This document shows, one piece after another, positions 1-5,748 of a stretch of 11,837 bases of DNA. The notes beneath the pieces are model-generated. The model searched no databases and was not told the origin of the DNA. It was given only the letters and a program-made list of their open reading frames with translations. The position numbers and the translations under genes were made by a program. The DNA comes from CAYTCZ01 sp964436315 (GTDB taxonomy: Bacteria; Actinomycetota; Thermoleophilia; Gaiellales; Gaiellaceae), in NCBI GenBank assembly GCA_964436315.1, contig CAYTCZ010000117.1, positions 1 to 11,837 on the forward strand, written 5' to 3'. Position 1 is the stretch's first letter; the number at the start of each line of letters is the position of its first letter.

Positions 1-82
1 ACCGGAGGTGCGGACCGATGGAAATGGCATCGCCCTGTGGGGTAATTGGACGCACACATTGAGTCCTGCGCCGAAGCGCTGA
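1..82 (+). CDS. possible 3' tail of a gene entering from the left (tentative)
   Basis: The frame starting at base 2 is open to a TGA at 80-82 and gives about 26 residues that include DGNGIALWGNWTHTL. The composition looks protein-like, but the stretch is too short to recognise a family, and the other two plus frames are also open for part of it. It is listed mainly because the first hairpin repeat lies about 70 bp downstream on the same strand, which matches the position of the other copies relative to gene ends. It could equally be non-coding. Confidence 0.2.
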   Translation, partial: PEVRTDGNGIALWGNWTHTLSPAPKR

Positions 83-641
83 AACATTCCTGAACCGTGT
101 CGAGCGGCGCGACGACCATCGCGGCGCAGAACCGCTTCGCTGAGCCCTGGCCGGATGTCGCAAAAGGCAGAGACAGCGACATCTTGCTGGGTGCCTCGCT
201 CCGACCGACGAGGTCGACAGGCCAGTTAGCACCTGTGCCCGGCTCTGCCCGTCGGAGTGCTTTCGACCTGAGGCCGGAGCGAAGCCTATCTCGCACAGTA
301 AGCGAAAGCCCGGCTGGGGCAAGTCTTTCGAACGAATGTCGCCTGCGACACAAACGGTGACGGCGTGAACTCGCCCGCGCACTGGTTCGAAAGAGGATCC
401 CAATTATTGGGCAGGTGTATTCCGCGAGTATTCCTGAGCCTCGCGGCTCGCTTTGGGTTGACGCAAAGGGAGTGGACATCGGGTCAGGCCAGCAGTCGAG
501 CGGTTCCCGTATCGAGTCCCGCTCCATGCTTGGGCACGTAGAGGGAAGACAAAGGCAGCGGGCGCAAGGTGGTCGGCATCTTCGCCGAGGCTGAGTCCGA
601 TGTACGCTCGATGCATGCAGTCTGTAGGTCAGGAGGAGTCC
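83..641. other. gene-poor stretch upstream of the CBM48 gene
   Basis: I see no convincing gene in these 559 bases. The open frames present lack ribosome binding sites, recognisable motifs and the G/C third-position bias of the real genes nearby. The stretch holds the first copy of the hairpin repeat (154-183), a short perfect palindrome at 337-350 with the same TGTCGC/GCGACA arms but only a 2-nt spacer, and at its right end the ribosome binding site of the next gene (AGGAGG at 631-636). Confidence 0.6.
154..183 (+). repeat. dispersed hairpin repeat, copy A
   Basis: A perfect 8-bp inverted repeat, GATGTCGC at 154-161 and GCGACATC at 176-183, encloses a 14-nt loop containing AAAGGCAGA. The 25-nt core (157-181) matches two other places in the window: the plus strand at 6956-6980 and the minus strand at 1055-1079. 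Invariant positions are GTCGCA, AAGGCAGA and GCGACA; the differences fall at core position 7 and in the four bases after AAGGCAGA. The non-palindromic loop is conserved along with the stem, which argues for a mobile or structured element rather than a simple two-fold operator. Confidence 0.75.
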
Positions 642-941
642 GTGATTACGAAGAAGACGAGTCCGAAGGGCCGCTCCGTCCGTATTACCTTTGAGCTCCC
701 CGCCGGGATTGCGGAGCAAAGGGTCTCGGTTGTTGGGGATTTCAACGATTGGGATCCCGAGAGGCATCCAATGAAACTGGATCCGAAGCGGGGAGTGTGG
801 ACGACGGCAATCTCGTTCAAACCAGGCACCGTCCACGAATTCAGGTACTTCATCGACGGCGATCGCTGGGCGAATGAGGACGAGGCAGATCGCGTCACGC
901 CGACGCCGTATTTCTCCGAAAACAGCGTCCTCGAGGTCTGA
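642..941 (+). CDS. CBM48 / isoamylase early-set domain protein
   Basis: This is a 99-residue protein made almost entirely of one glycogen-binding-like immunoglobulin fold of the CBM48/AMPK-beta type. The diagnostic stretches are visible: VVGDFNDWDP at residues 30-39 (the GxFNxW turn) and FRYFIDGDRWANEDEAD at about 67-83, followed by the closing NSVLEV strand. Stand-alone proteins of this size are known in many bacteria. They carry no catalytic domain and are thought to bind alpha-glucans or assist partner enzymes, but no glycogen gene is nearby to support a specific role. The start chosen is GTG 642 because AGGAGG at 631-636 sits five bases upstream. An in-frame ATG at 600 would add 14 residues, has no such site, and would place this strong ribosome binding site inside the coding region. 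The gene stands alone. Confidence 0.88.
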   Translation: MITKKTSPKGRSVRITFELPAGIAEQRVSVVGDFNDWDPERHPMKLDPKRGVWTTAISFKPGTVHEFRYFIDGDRWANEDEADRVTPTPYFSENSVLEV

Positions 942-1052
942 AGCCCCGAAGAGATTGGACGGACCCCCCAGCGTCGATCCGAAGACGCTCAGACTCACTG
1001 AGCACAGTGGATCACCCGACGGAGCAGAGCCAACGGATCGACGAGCCGATGG

Positions 1053-1080
1053 CTGTCGCAGCCTCTGCCTTCTGCGACAG
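1053..1080 (-). repeat. dispersed hairpin repeat, copy B
   Basis: A perfect 9-bp inverted repeat, CTGTCGCAG at 1053-1061 and CTGCGACAG at 1072-1080, encloses a 10-nt loop. Read on the minus strand it shows the same core as the copies at 154 and 6956: GTCGCAGAAGGCAGA, four variable bases, then GCGACA. Compared with copy A, the second base pair outside the GTCGC stem has changed from A-T to C-G with pairing kept. On the minus strand it begins about 20 bases after the stop of the tentative ORF ending at 1101. No T-tract follows on either strand, so it is not a classical intrinsic terminator. Confidence 0.78.
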
Positions 1081-1100
1081 AAATACTCCCAGGTCGCCGG

Positions 1101-1349
1101 CTAGCTGGTCGGCGCTGCGGGGGTGGGTGCGAGCGAGCGGCGCGGCGTCGGCCGGACGCCGCGGTAGAGAAGGCCGGCGGCGAGGGCGAGGAAGAGCGCT
1201 CCACCGATGGCGCTGCCGCTGACGCTCAGCTTCGGGCCAGGGCGTGCCTGCCGGCCGCGTCGGCCATCGAGGGATCGATGTCGCTGCGGCACGGACCCGA
1301 GTGTGGAACCGGCTCTACATGTAGGTCTCCGTCCCGGGTGGACCTCCAT
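1101..1349 (-). CDS. tentative small membrane-segment ORF or gene remnant
   Basis: The last roughly 48 codons (1101-1247 on the minus strand) have the G/C-ending codons typical of the real genes here. They encode one clear hydrophobic stretch, AIGGALFLALAAGLLY, followed by a basic tail (RGVRPTPRR). This looks like a C-terminal membrane anchor with positive-inside residues. The first 35 residues are Arg- and Gly-rich, lack a ribosome binding site and look non-coding. I therefore suspect the 3' remnant of a larger gene whose upstream part has decayed or shifted frame. I see no LPxTG-type sorting signal before the hydrophobic segment. No family is recognised. The hairpin repeat copy B follows the stop in the same orientation. 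Confidence 0.3.
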   Translation of the reverse strand: MEVHPGRRPTCRAGSTLGSVPQRHRSLDGRRGRQARPGPKLSVSGSAIGGALFLALAAGLLYRGVRPTPRRSLAPTPAAPTS

Positions 1350-1528
1350 CCACGCGCTTCCGCTCCAATAGGTCGAACCGGTAGCAGTGAGCTTCCTCGG
1401 CGCGCGACCGCGTCGGGCAACTGTGCGAATCCGTACTCGGCCGTAGCGCGGATCGGCGGCTTCGCTGATGCGAGCGAATCTGGATCGGAGGACGATGCAA
1501 GTGGACGGTCAGAGCGGGAAGGAGCAGA

Positions 1529-1963
1529 ATGATGGCGACCTTCGGCTGGAGTCCATTCCGCGAGCTCGGGGCGATGGAGCGGCGTATGCGTCGAATGTTC
1601 AGCGACCTCGAACTGACGCCGAGGACAGTGCCGGCAGCAGACCTCTACGAGATGGACGATGAGGTTGTCTTCGGGCTCGTAGCGCCTGGCTTCGACAAGC
1701 AGGAGTTGAGTGTCGAGGTCACCGACCACACGCTTTCGATCAAGGGGGAACGCAACGAAGAGAAGGAAGAGAAAGAAAAAGCCTTCTATCGGCGCGAGCG
1801 GCTGGAGCGCTCATTCGAGCGCCGCTTCGAGCTCCCCGCCGAAACCGATCCCGACAAGATCACTGCCAGCTTCGCGAAGGGCGTCCTCACGATCCAGACC
1901 CCGCGAGCTATCGAGGCAGCGGCAAAGGCAAAGAAGGTGGCGATCGAGGTGAAGAAGGATTAG
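1529..1963 (+). CDS. Hsp20 / alpha-crystallin family small heat shock protein
   Basis: A 144-residue ATP-independent holdase chaperone that would bind unfolding proteins in the cytoplasm as a large oligomer. The N-terminal arm (residues 1-33, WSPFRELGAMERRMRRMF) is the usual amphipathic segment. The alpha-crystallin domain spans about 35-125, with VAPGFDKQELSVEV at 51-64 and the signature A-x-F-x-x-G-V-L at 113-120. The C-terminal I-x-V tail motif (IEV, 139-141) is the element that docks between dimers in this family. Length is normal. The start could be ATG 1529 or the adjacent ATG 1532; GGAAGGAG at 1517-1524 favours 1532 by spacing (7 bases) but allows 1529. The gene is monocistronic and is followed after 15 bp by a large inverted repeat that may end its transcript. 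Confidence 0.95.
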   Translation: MMATFGWSPFRELGAMERRMRRMFSDLELTPRTVPAADLYEMDDEVVFGLVAPGFDKQELSVEVTDHTLSIKGERNEEKEEKEKAFYRRERLERSFERRFELPAETDPDKITASFAKGVLTIQTPRAIEAAAKAKKVAIEVKKD

Positions 1964-1978
1964 CCGGATAGCGAGACT

Positions 1979-2047
1979 TGAGGGCGTAGCCCAGGGCCTT
2001 TGTAGGGGTGTGGAGAGGCGGAGATGACGCCGCTGGGTACGCCCTCA
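1979..2047 (+). terminator. large hairpin after hsp20, possible terminator or structured RNA
   Basis: TGAGGGCGTA at 1979-1988 is perfectly complementary to TACGCCCTCA at 2038-2047. After a single bulged G at 1989 the pairing continues for five more pairs (CCCAG 1990-1994 with CTGGG 2033-2037). The result is a 15-bp stem with a 38-nt loop that itself can form a small GGCG/CGCC hairpin. It begins 15 bases after the hsp20 stop. There is no T-run beyond it (GATTTGTG follows), so a factor-independent terminator is only one reading; an mRNA-stabilising 3' structure is another. Confidence 0.5.
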
Positions 2048-2243
2048 GATTTGTGCTCAGCGGAGAGCCAAATCGAGAAGAGTCGGATCCTCGGTGTGAT
2101 GGAGCAGCCGCCGCGTTGCCAGCGCAGCGGCGAGTCGGAGCTGGTTCCATGGAGCGTTTCACTGATGCATCGGCGCTCGAGATAAATGCCCGCACCGATG
2201 GGGGCATACACGGTCGTGGCGAGAGCCGTGGGGTACCAGGGAG

Positions 2244-2471
2244 TTGGTCGACGACGCTCGCACCGGCCTCTACGGGGCACTCGAGATCGCCGGTGCGCAG
2301 AATCCCGACGACTGGCTTGAGGCCGATCGCATCTGGATTCGCTTCTCGGTCGAGGCGGCATCAGAGTCCGATGCGCGCACGGCCGCGGATACCGTCCTCG
2401 CCCAGGAGACGGTGAAGGCCCTGGGAGGGGGCGGATGGACCGGCGTCTCGGTGATCGGGCCGCAACGCTAA
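2244..2471 (+). CDS. small hypothetical protein
   Basis: A 75-residue ORF starting at TTG 2244 and ending at TAA 2469-2471. I do not recognise the family. Coding character is supported by consistently G/C-ending codons and a folded-looking pattern: a short N-terminal helix, WLEADRIWIRFSVEAAS (residues 24-40) as a probable strand-to-helix unit, the acidic helix SDARTAADTVLAQETVKAL, and a glycine-rich turn GGGGWTGVSVIGPQR at the end. The start is uncertain: GGGAG touches the TTG directly, and the frame stays open upstream to 2166 without an ATG, so the true N-terminus may differ or be lost. It has no obvious operon partner. Confidence 0.5.
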   Translation: MVDDARTGLYGALEIAGAQNPDDWLEADRIWIRFSVEAASESDARTAADTVLAQETVKALGGGGWTGVSVIGPQR

Positions 2472-2586
2472 AAGGCGCCAGCTCAGATCTCTCGGACGAC
2501 GACTCTCTGCACCCACGAACGACTTCCCCAGCTTGGCGGTCGCGAAGCGCGGCCAGGCGAGCGAGTGCCTCGACCTCGTTTCTTTC

Positions 2587-2796
2587 CGAGCGGGCAGCGG
2601 TTCGCCGGGATGCTCGATCGCCCCCGATACGAGCGCCGTGANNNNNNNNNNNNNNNNNNNNNNNNNNNNNNNNNNNNNNNNNNNNNNNNNNNNNNNNNNN
2701 NNNNNNNNNNNNNNNNNNNNNNNNNNNNNNNNNNNNNNNNNCGAGCGGGCAGCGGTTCGCCGGGATGCTCGATCGCCCCCGATACGAGCGCCGTGA
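2587..2796. other. assembly gap: 100 Ns between two identical 55-bp copies
   Basis: Bases 2587-2641 and 2742-2796 are identical over 55 bp and abut the two ends of an N run of exactly 100 bases (2642-2741). This is the signature of two contigs ending in the same k-mer (k = 55) and joined with a default gap, so the duplication is probably artificial. The real sequence may simply collapse the two copies, removing 155 bp, or may hold an unresolved repeat. Confidence 0.9.
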
Positions 2797-2820
2797 GCAC
2801 CCGGACGAGCTCGTCCTCTC

Positions 2821-2854
2821 TCGGAGGCGCCTCCTCCTCGGAGGCGCCTCCTCC
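2821..2854. repeat. 17-bp tandem duplication made of a palindromic unit
   Basis: TCGGAGGCGCCTCCTCC occurs twice head to tail at 2821-2837 and 2838-2854 without mismatch. Each unit contains the 12-bp perfect palindrome GGAGGCGCCTCC (2823-2834 and 2840-2851). The unit length is not a multiple of three, so copy number would shift any reading frame through it. It lies 25 bp right of the first assembly gap. Confidence 0.8.
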
Positions 2855-2980
2855 GACGGCGTCGGGGCGCACCATTGAGCCCGCCGAAGTCCTGAAACTT
2901 TCGTGGCAGTGTCCAGCCCCGGGACGGCGCAACCCAGCGTCGGGCGATGAGACCATCGGCGTCGCCAACGCCGGTGCAAC

Positions 2981-3199
2981 TTGCCTGATCCGTCACCCGT
3001 CGAAGTACACATGCGAGTGTTCGATGCCAACGACGTGCTCGTGACGATCGCCGCGGAAGTCGAGGACGACGATCCACGGGGGCATTCTGAGCCGGACGAG
3101 GACGACTGCTCGTTCGAAACGTCCGTTCGCGGAGGGGCTCTCGGGCCCGGCAGCAAGGGGGAGATCGTCGTTCGTGCGCGAAGGGAGGGTTCGAAGTGA
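2981..3199 (+). CDS. small acidic hypothetical protein
   Basis: The frame from TTG 2981 gives 72 residues; an in-frame ATG at 3011 gives 62 and may be the better start, though neither has a clear ribosome binding site. From residue 11 the sequence reads MRVFDANDVLVTIAAEVEDDDP, probable beta-strand followed by a strongly acidic loop (EPDEDD), and it ends in a second strand, GEIVVRARREGSK. Codon choice is G/C-biased at the third position. I do not recognise a family. It precedes the desaturase by 63 bp on the same strand but nothing ties the two functionally. Confidence 0.38.
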   Translation: MPDPSPVEVHMRVFDANDVLVTIAAEVEDDDPRGHSEPDEDDCSFETSVRGGALGPGSKGEIVVRARREGSK

Positions 3200-3262
3200 C
3201 ATGTCGCCCCCAGCGCCTGAGCCGATCCGTGCCTCGGGGAGACCGCCTCCTTCGGCCGGCAG

Positions 3263-4228
3263 GTGTCCGCTCATGAACATCGGCACGGGCAAGCTGGACA
3301 TGGTCGGGCCGAGGTCATCCTGACGCGCGAAGTGCTGATCCTCGCCGGCCTCGTCGTGCTCGCGGCCGTCGTCAAAGTCTTCCAGTCTCGCCTGCCGGCC
3401 CGCCTGTACCGAGCCGTCGTCGCGGGGGCGATCGTCTTGCCTCTCCTCGCCACGGTCTACGCGATCTGGCTTCTGTGGGAGAGCTGGATCGGCTGGTCGG
3501 AGCTCGCGCTGCTCGTCGGTCTCTACGCGGCGACCGGCTTGGGGATCACGCTCGGATTCCACCGCCTGCTGACCCACCGAAGCTTCGAGACCGGCCCGGT
3601 GGTCAGAGGCATCTTCCTCGCCCTCGGGTCGATGGCAAATCAGGGACGCTGCATCGACTGGGCTGCCCACCACCTCAAACACCACGCCCACTCCGATCAG
3701 GAGGGCGACCCGCACAGCCCGCTCGAGGGGTTATTCCACGCGCACGTCGGCTGGCTCGTGCGCGCAAAAGCGCCGGAGCGGGAACGCTACTGCAAGCCCC
3801 TCCTGGCAGATCCGGTCGTCCGCTTCATCGACCGAAGCACGGTGCTCTGGGTACTGCTCGGTCTCCTCATTCCCTACCTCGCCGCGGGTTGGCTGGGTCT
3901 TCTCTGGGGAGGGTTCGTGCGGATCGCCTTCACGAGTCACGTCACCTTCGCCGTCAACTCGATCGCCCACCGATTCGGCTCCCAGCCCTTCGAGACAGGA
4001 GACGAGAGCCGAAACAACTGGCTCGTCGCCATGCTCGCCTTCGGGGAGGGCTGGCACAACAACCACCACGCCTTCCCCTCGATGGCCTACCACGGCATGC
4101 GCCCCCGCCAGTTCGACCTGACCGGGCTGGTCATCCGCACGCTCATCCTCCTGCGGCTCGGTGCGAACGCCAAGCTCCCGGCGTCGAAGTCAATCGAGCG
4201 GCGAAGGCGGGCCACCGCGACCGCATAG
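3263..4228 (+). CDS. membrane acyl desaturase (delta-9 / stearoyl-CoA desaturase type)
   Basis: A 321-residue integral membrane di-iron enzyme that would introduce a cis double bond into a fatty acyl chain using oxygen and electrons from a redox partner. All three histidine boxes are visible: HRLLTH at 100-105, HLKHH at 137-141 within DWAAHHLKHHAHSD, and HNNHH at 265-269 within the typical GEGWHNNHHAFP context. NSIAHRFG at 232-239 supplies a further conserved histidine. Hydrophobic segments lie near 22-40, 51-72, 81-98, 194-213 and 215-232. The N-terminus is His-rich (HEHRHGQAGHGR). There is no fused ferredoxin or cytochrome b5 domain, so a separate electron donor is needed and none is encoded nearby. 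The start is GTG 3263; the ribosome binding site is weak and the frame is open upstream only to 3221. The next gene begins 1 bp after the stop. Confidence 0.93.
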   Translation: MSAHEHRHGQAGHGRAEVILTREVLILAGLVVLAAVVKVFQSRLPARLYRAVVAGAIVLPLLATVYAIWLLWESWIGWSELALLVGLYAATGLGITLGFHRLLTHRSFETGPVVRGIFLALGSMANQGRCIDWAAHHLKHHAHSDQEGDPHSPLEGLFHAHVGWLVRAKAPERERYCKPLLADPVVRFIDRSTVLWVLLGLLIPYLAAGWLGLLWGGFVRIAFTSHVTFAVNSIAHRFGSQPFETGDESRNNWLVAMLAFGEGWHNNHHAFPSMAYHGMRPRQFDLTGLVIRTLILLRLGANAKLPASKSIERRRRATATA

Positions 4229-4229
4229 C

Positions 4230-5558
4230 ATGGCTGGGACGGACACACTCGCGAGGCTCACCCGACTCGCCCCGCCGCGCGCCCGCTCCGAGGCGAGCTC
4301 GTCGGCGAGTCGGGCCTTTCTGCGCGAGCTCTTTCGCGAGTATGGGCCGCGCGACTTCGCCGTCCGACTCTGGGACGGCTCGACGCTTGATCCGACCGCG
4401 GGCGAGGAGGCTCGTTTTACGCTCGTCCTCAATCACCCTGGCTCGCTGCGGGCGATGTTCTGGCCGCCGACTGAGCTCACGCTCGGCGAGGCCTACATCT
4501 ACGGGGATTTCGATCTCGAGGGTGACGTCACTGCCTCCTTTCGACTCGCCGACCACCTGCTTCGCGAGCGGCACTGGGCGACGAGGGAGCGTCTGAAACT
4601 GGCCCTCGATCTCCTGCGTCTGCCAGCCGACTCGCACCGCCGCTCGCGCCCGCGCCCCCTCCGGCTGAGCGGCTCGCCCCGCTCGCTCTCGCGAACGCGA
4701 GAGGCGATTGGCTACCACTACGACACCTCGAACGAGTTCTTCCGCCTCTGGCTCGATCGGCGAATGGTCTACTCGTGCGCCTACTTCGAGTCCGGGGAGG
4801 ACGATCTCGATACCGCCCAGGAGCGAAAGCTCGACTACATCTGCAAGAAGCTTCGCCTTCGCCCGGGAGAGCGCCTCCTCGACATCGGCTGTGGCTGGGG
4901 TGCGCTGCTGCTCCATGCCGCCGAGCACTACCGGGTCAGCGCAGACGGGATCACGCTCAGCACCCGCCAGGCCGAGTTGGCACGCCAGCGAGTCGCGGAG
5001 CGGCGGAGGACGGCGGATTGCCGCGTTGAGCTCAAGGACTATCGCGAACTCGAATGCCGAGCCCAATACGACAAGCTTGTCAGCGTCGGGATGTTCGAAC
5101 ACGTCGGCCGCGAGGGCCTTGTCGACTACTTCTCCCGCGCCTTCGCGCTTCTCCGACCAGGCGGGATCATGCTCAACCATGGAATCGCCGCGCCCACGAC
5201 CTCCCGGCGGAGGGGGAAGTCATTCACGACCACCTACCTCTTCCCCGACGGCGAACTCGTCCCCGTCCATACAGCTCTCGCTGCTGCAGAAGCCGCGGGC
5301 TTCGAGATCCGGGATGTCGAGAGCCTGCGCGAGCACTACGCGCTCACGCTTCGCCACTGGCTTCGACGACTCGAGGCACACAGCGAGGAGGCCAACGAGC
5401 TGGTTGGCTCCCTCATCCCACGAATCTGGCGGCTCTCCTGGGCGGGGGCTACCCACGGCTTCGAGTCCGGGCGCCTCAACCTGTACCAGGTTCTGCTCGT
5501 CAAGCCCGAGCGAGGAAGGAGTCGATTGCCGCTCACTCGAGCGGACCTCTACAGGTAG
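4230..5558 (+). CDS. cyclopropane-fatty-acyl-phospholipid synthase family methyltransferase
   Basis: A 442-residue S-adenosylmethionine-dependent enzyme that adds a methylene or methyl carbon across the double bond of unsaturated fatty acyl chains in phospholipids. The N-terminal lipid-binding region (about 30-150) contains GEAYIYGDFDLEGD (86-99). The core begins with YHYDTSNEFFRLWLD (162-176) and MVYSCAYF (179-186), both family hallmarks. The SAM loop is LLDIGCGWGALLLH (216-229); MFEHVGRE (288-295) carries the conserved Glu and His. YLFPDGELVPV (336-346) and HYALTLRHW (369-377) follow. The start ATG 4230 lies 1 bp past the desaturase stop, implying translational coupling; an in-frame start at 4161 would overlap the desaturase by 68 bp. 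Ring-forming CFA synthase is the default reading. 10-methyl fatty acid (tuberculostearate-type) synthesis would need an FAD-dependent reductase partner, which is not in the window. Confidence 0.94.
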   Translation: MAGTDTLARLTRLAPPRARSEASSSASRAFLRELFREYGPRDFAVRLWDGSTLDPTAGEEARFTLVLNHPGSLRAMFWPPTELTLGEAYIYGDFDLEGDVTASFRLADHLLRERHWATRERLKLALDLLRLPADSHRRSRPRPLRLSGSPRSLSRTREAIGYHYDTSNEFFRLWLDRRMVYSCAYFESGEDDLDTAQERKLDYICKKLRLRPGERLLDIGCGWGALLLHAAEHYRVSADGITLSTRQAELARQRVAERRRTADCRVELKDYRELECRAQYDKLVSVGMFEHVGREGLVDYFSRAFALLRPGGIMLNHGIAAPTTSRRRGKSFTTTYLFPDGELVPVHTALAAAEAAGFEIRDVESLREHYALTLRHWLRRLEAHSEEANELVGSLIPRIWRLSWAGATHGFESGRLNLYQVLLVKPERGRSRLPLTRADLYR

Positions 5559-5748
5559 TCCTTGCCCGCATCCATCCCGGCCGACGTTGCTCCGAACGCC
5601 CATCTCGCACTGACCGCGCTGCGACCATCGGTGTGATCCGCCGGCTCTGCGACAAGGCCGCTGATCTCTCCCCGCTTCGGCACTCGCAGTTCCCAGACCT
5701 CTCCCGCGCGCAGGGATCGTCGCGGAGATTCCTGAAAGGCTGTCGGCT

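Larger units (their letters stand above)
942..1528. other. intergenic stretch between the CBM48 gene and hsp20
   Basis: No confident gene fills these 587 bases. They contain the second hairpin repeat (1053-1080) and a tentative minus-strand ORF with one membrane segment (1101-1349), listed separately. I looked upstream of hsp20 for CIRCE (TTAGCACTC inverted repeat) and HAIR (CTTGAGT inverted repeat) heat-shock operators and saw neither, so how hsp20 is regulated is not visible here. Confidence 0.5.
2472..2980. other. gap-containing stretch without a confident gene
   Basis: Bases 2642-2741 are 100 Ns. Long antisense frames cross this stretch, but their translations through the Ns have no meaning. 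A minus-strand frame beginning at the ATG complementary to 2873-2875 reads DELVRVLTALVSGAIEHPGEP, which is protein-like. Its continuation left of the gap looks best in a different frame (NEVEALARLAALRDRQAGEV). This could be one small helical protein broken by the assembly fault or by real decay, but no family is recognised and I do not call a gene. Confidence 0.45.

Noticed and set aside
97..360. 87-codon plus ORF near the left edge
   Set aside because: It has no ribosome binding site or motif, lacks third-position G/C bias, and runs through the hairpin repeat.
384..391. GGTTCGAA resembling the T-loop of a tRNA
   Set aside because: No T-stem pairing flanks it and no acceptor, D or anticodon arms can be placed upstream.
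1960..3156. Minus-strand ORF of nearly 400 codons spanning the first gap
   Set aside because: It is open only because the Ns contain no stops; the translation is Arg/Ser/Pro-rich antisense of several unrelated segments.
3475..4596. 373-codon plus frame overlapping the desaturase and CFA genes
   Set aside because: It is Arg/Pro/Ala-rich with no motifs and overlaps two genes with complete catalytic signatures in other frames.
4143..5180. Long minus-strand frame opposite the CFA synthase
   Set aside because: It is a composition-driven shadow of a gene with all family motifs on the plus strand.
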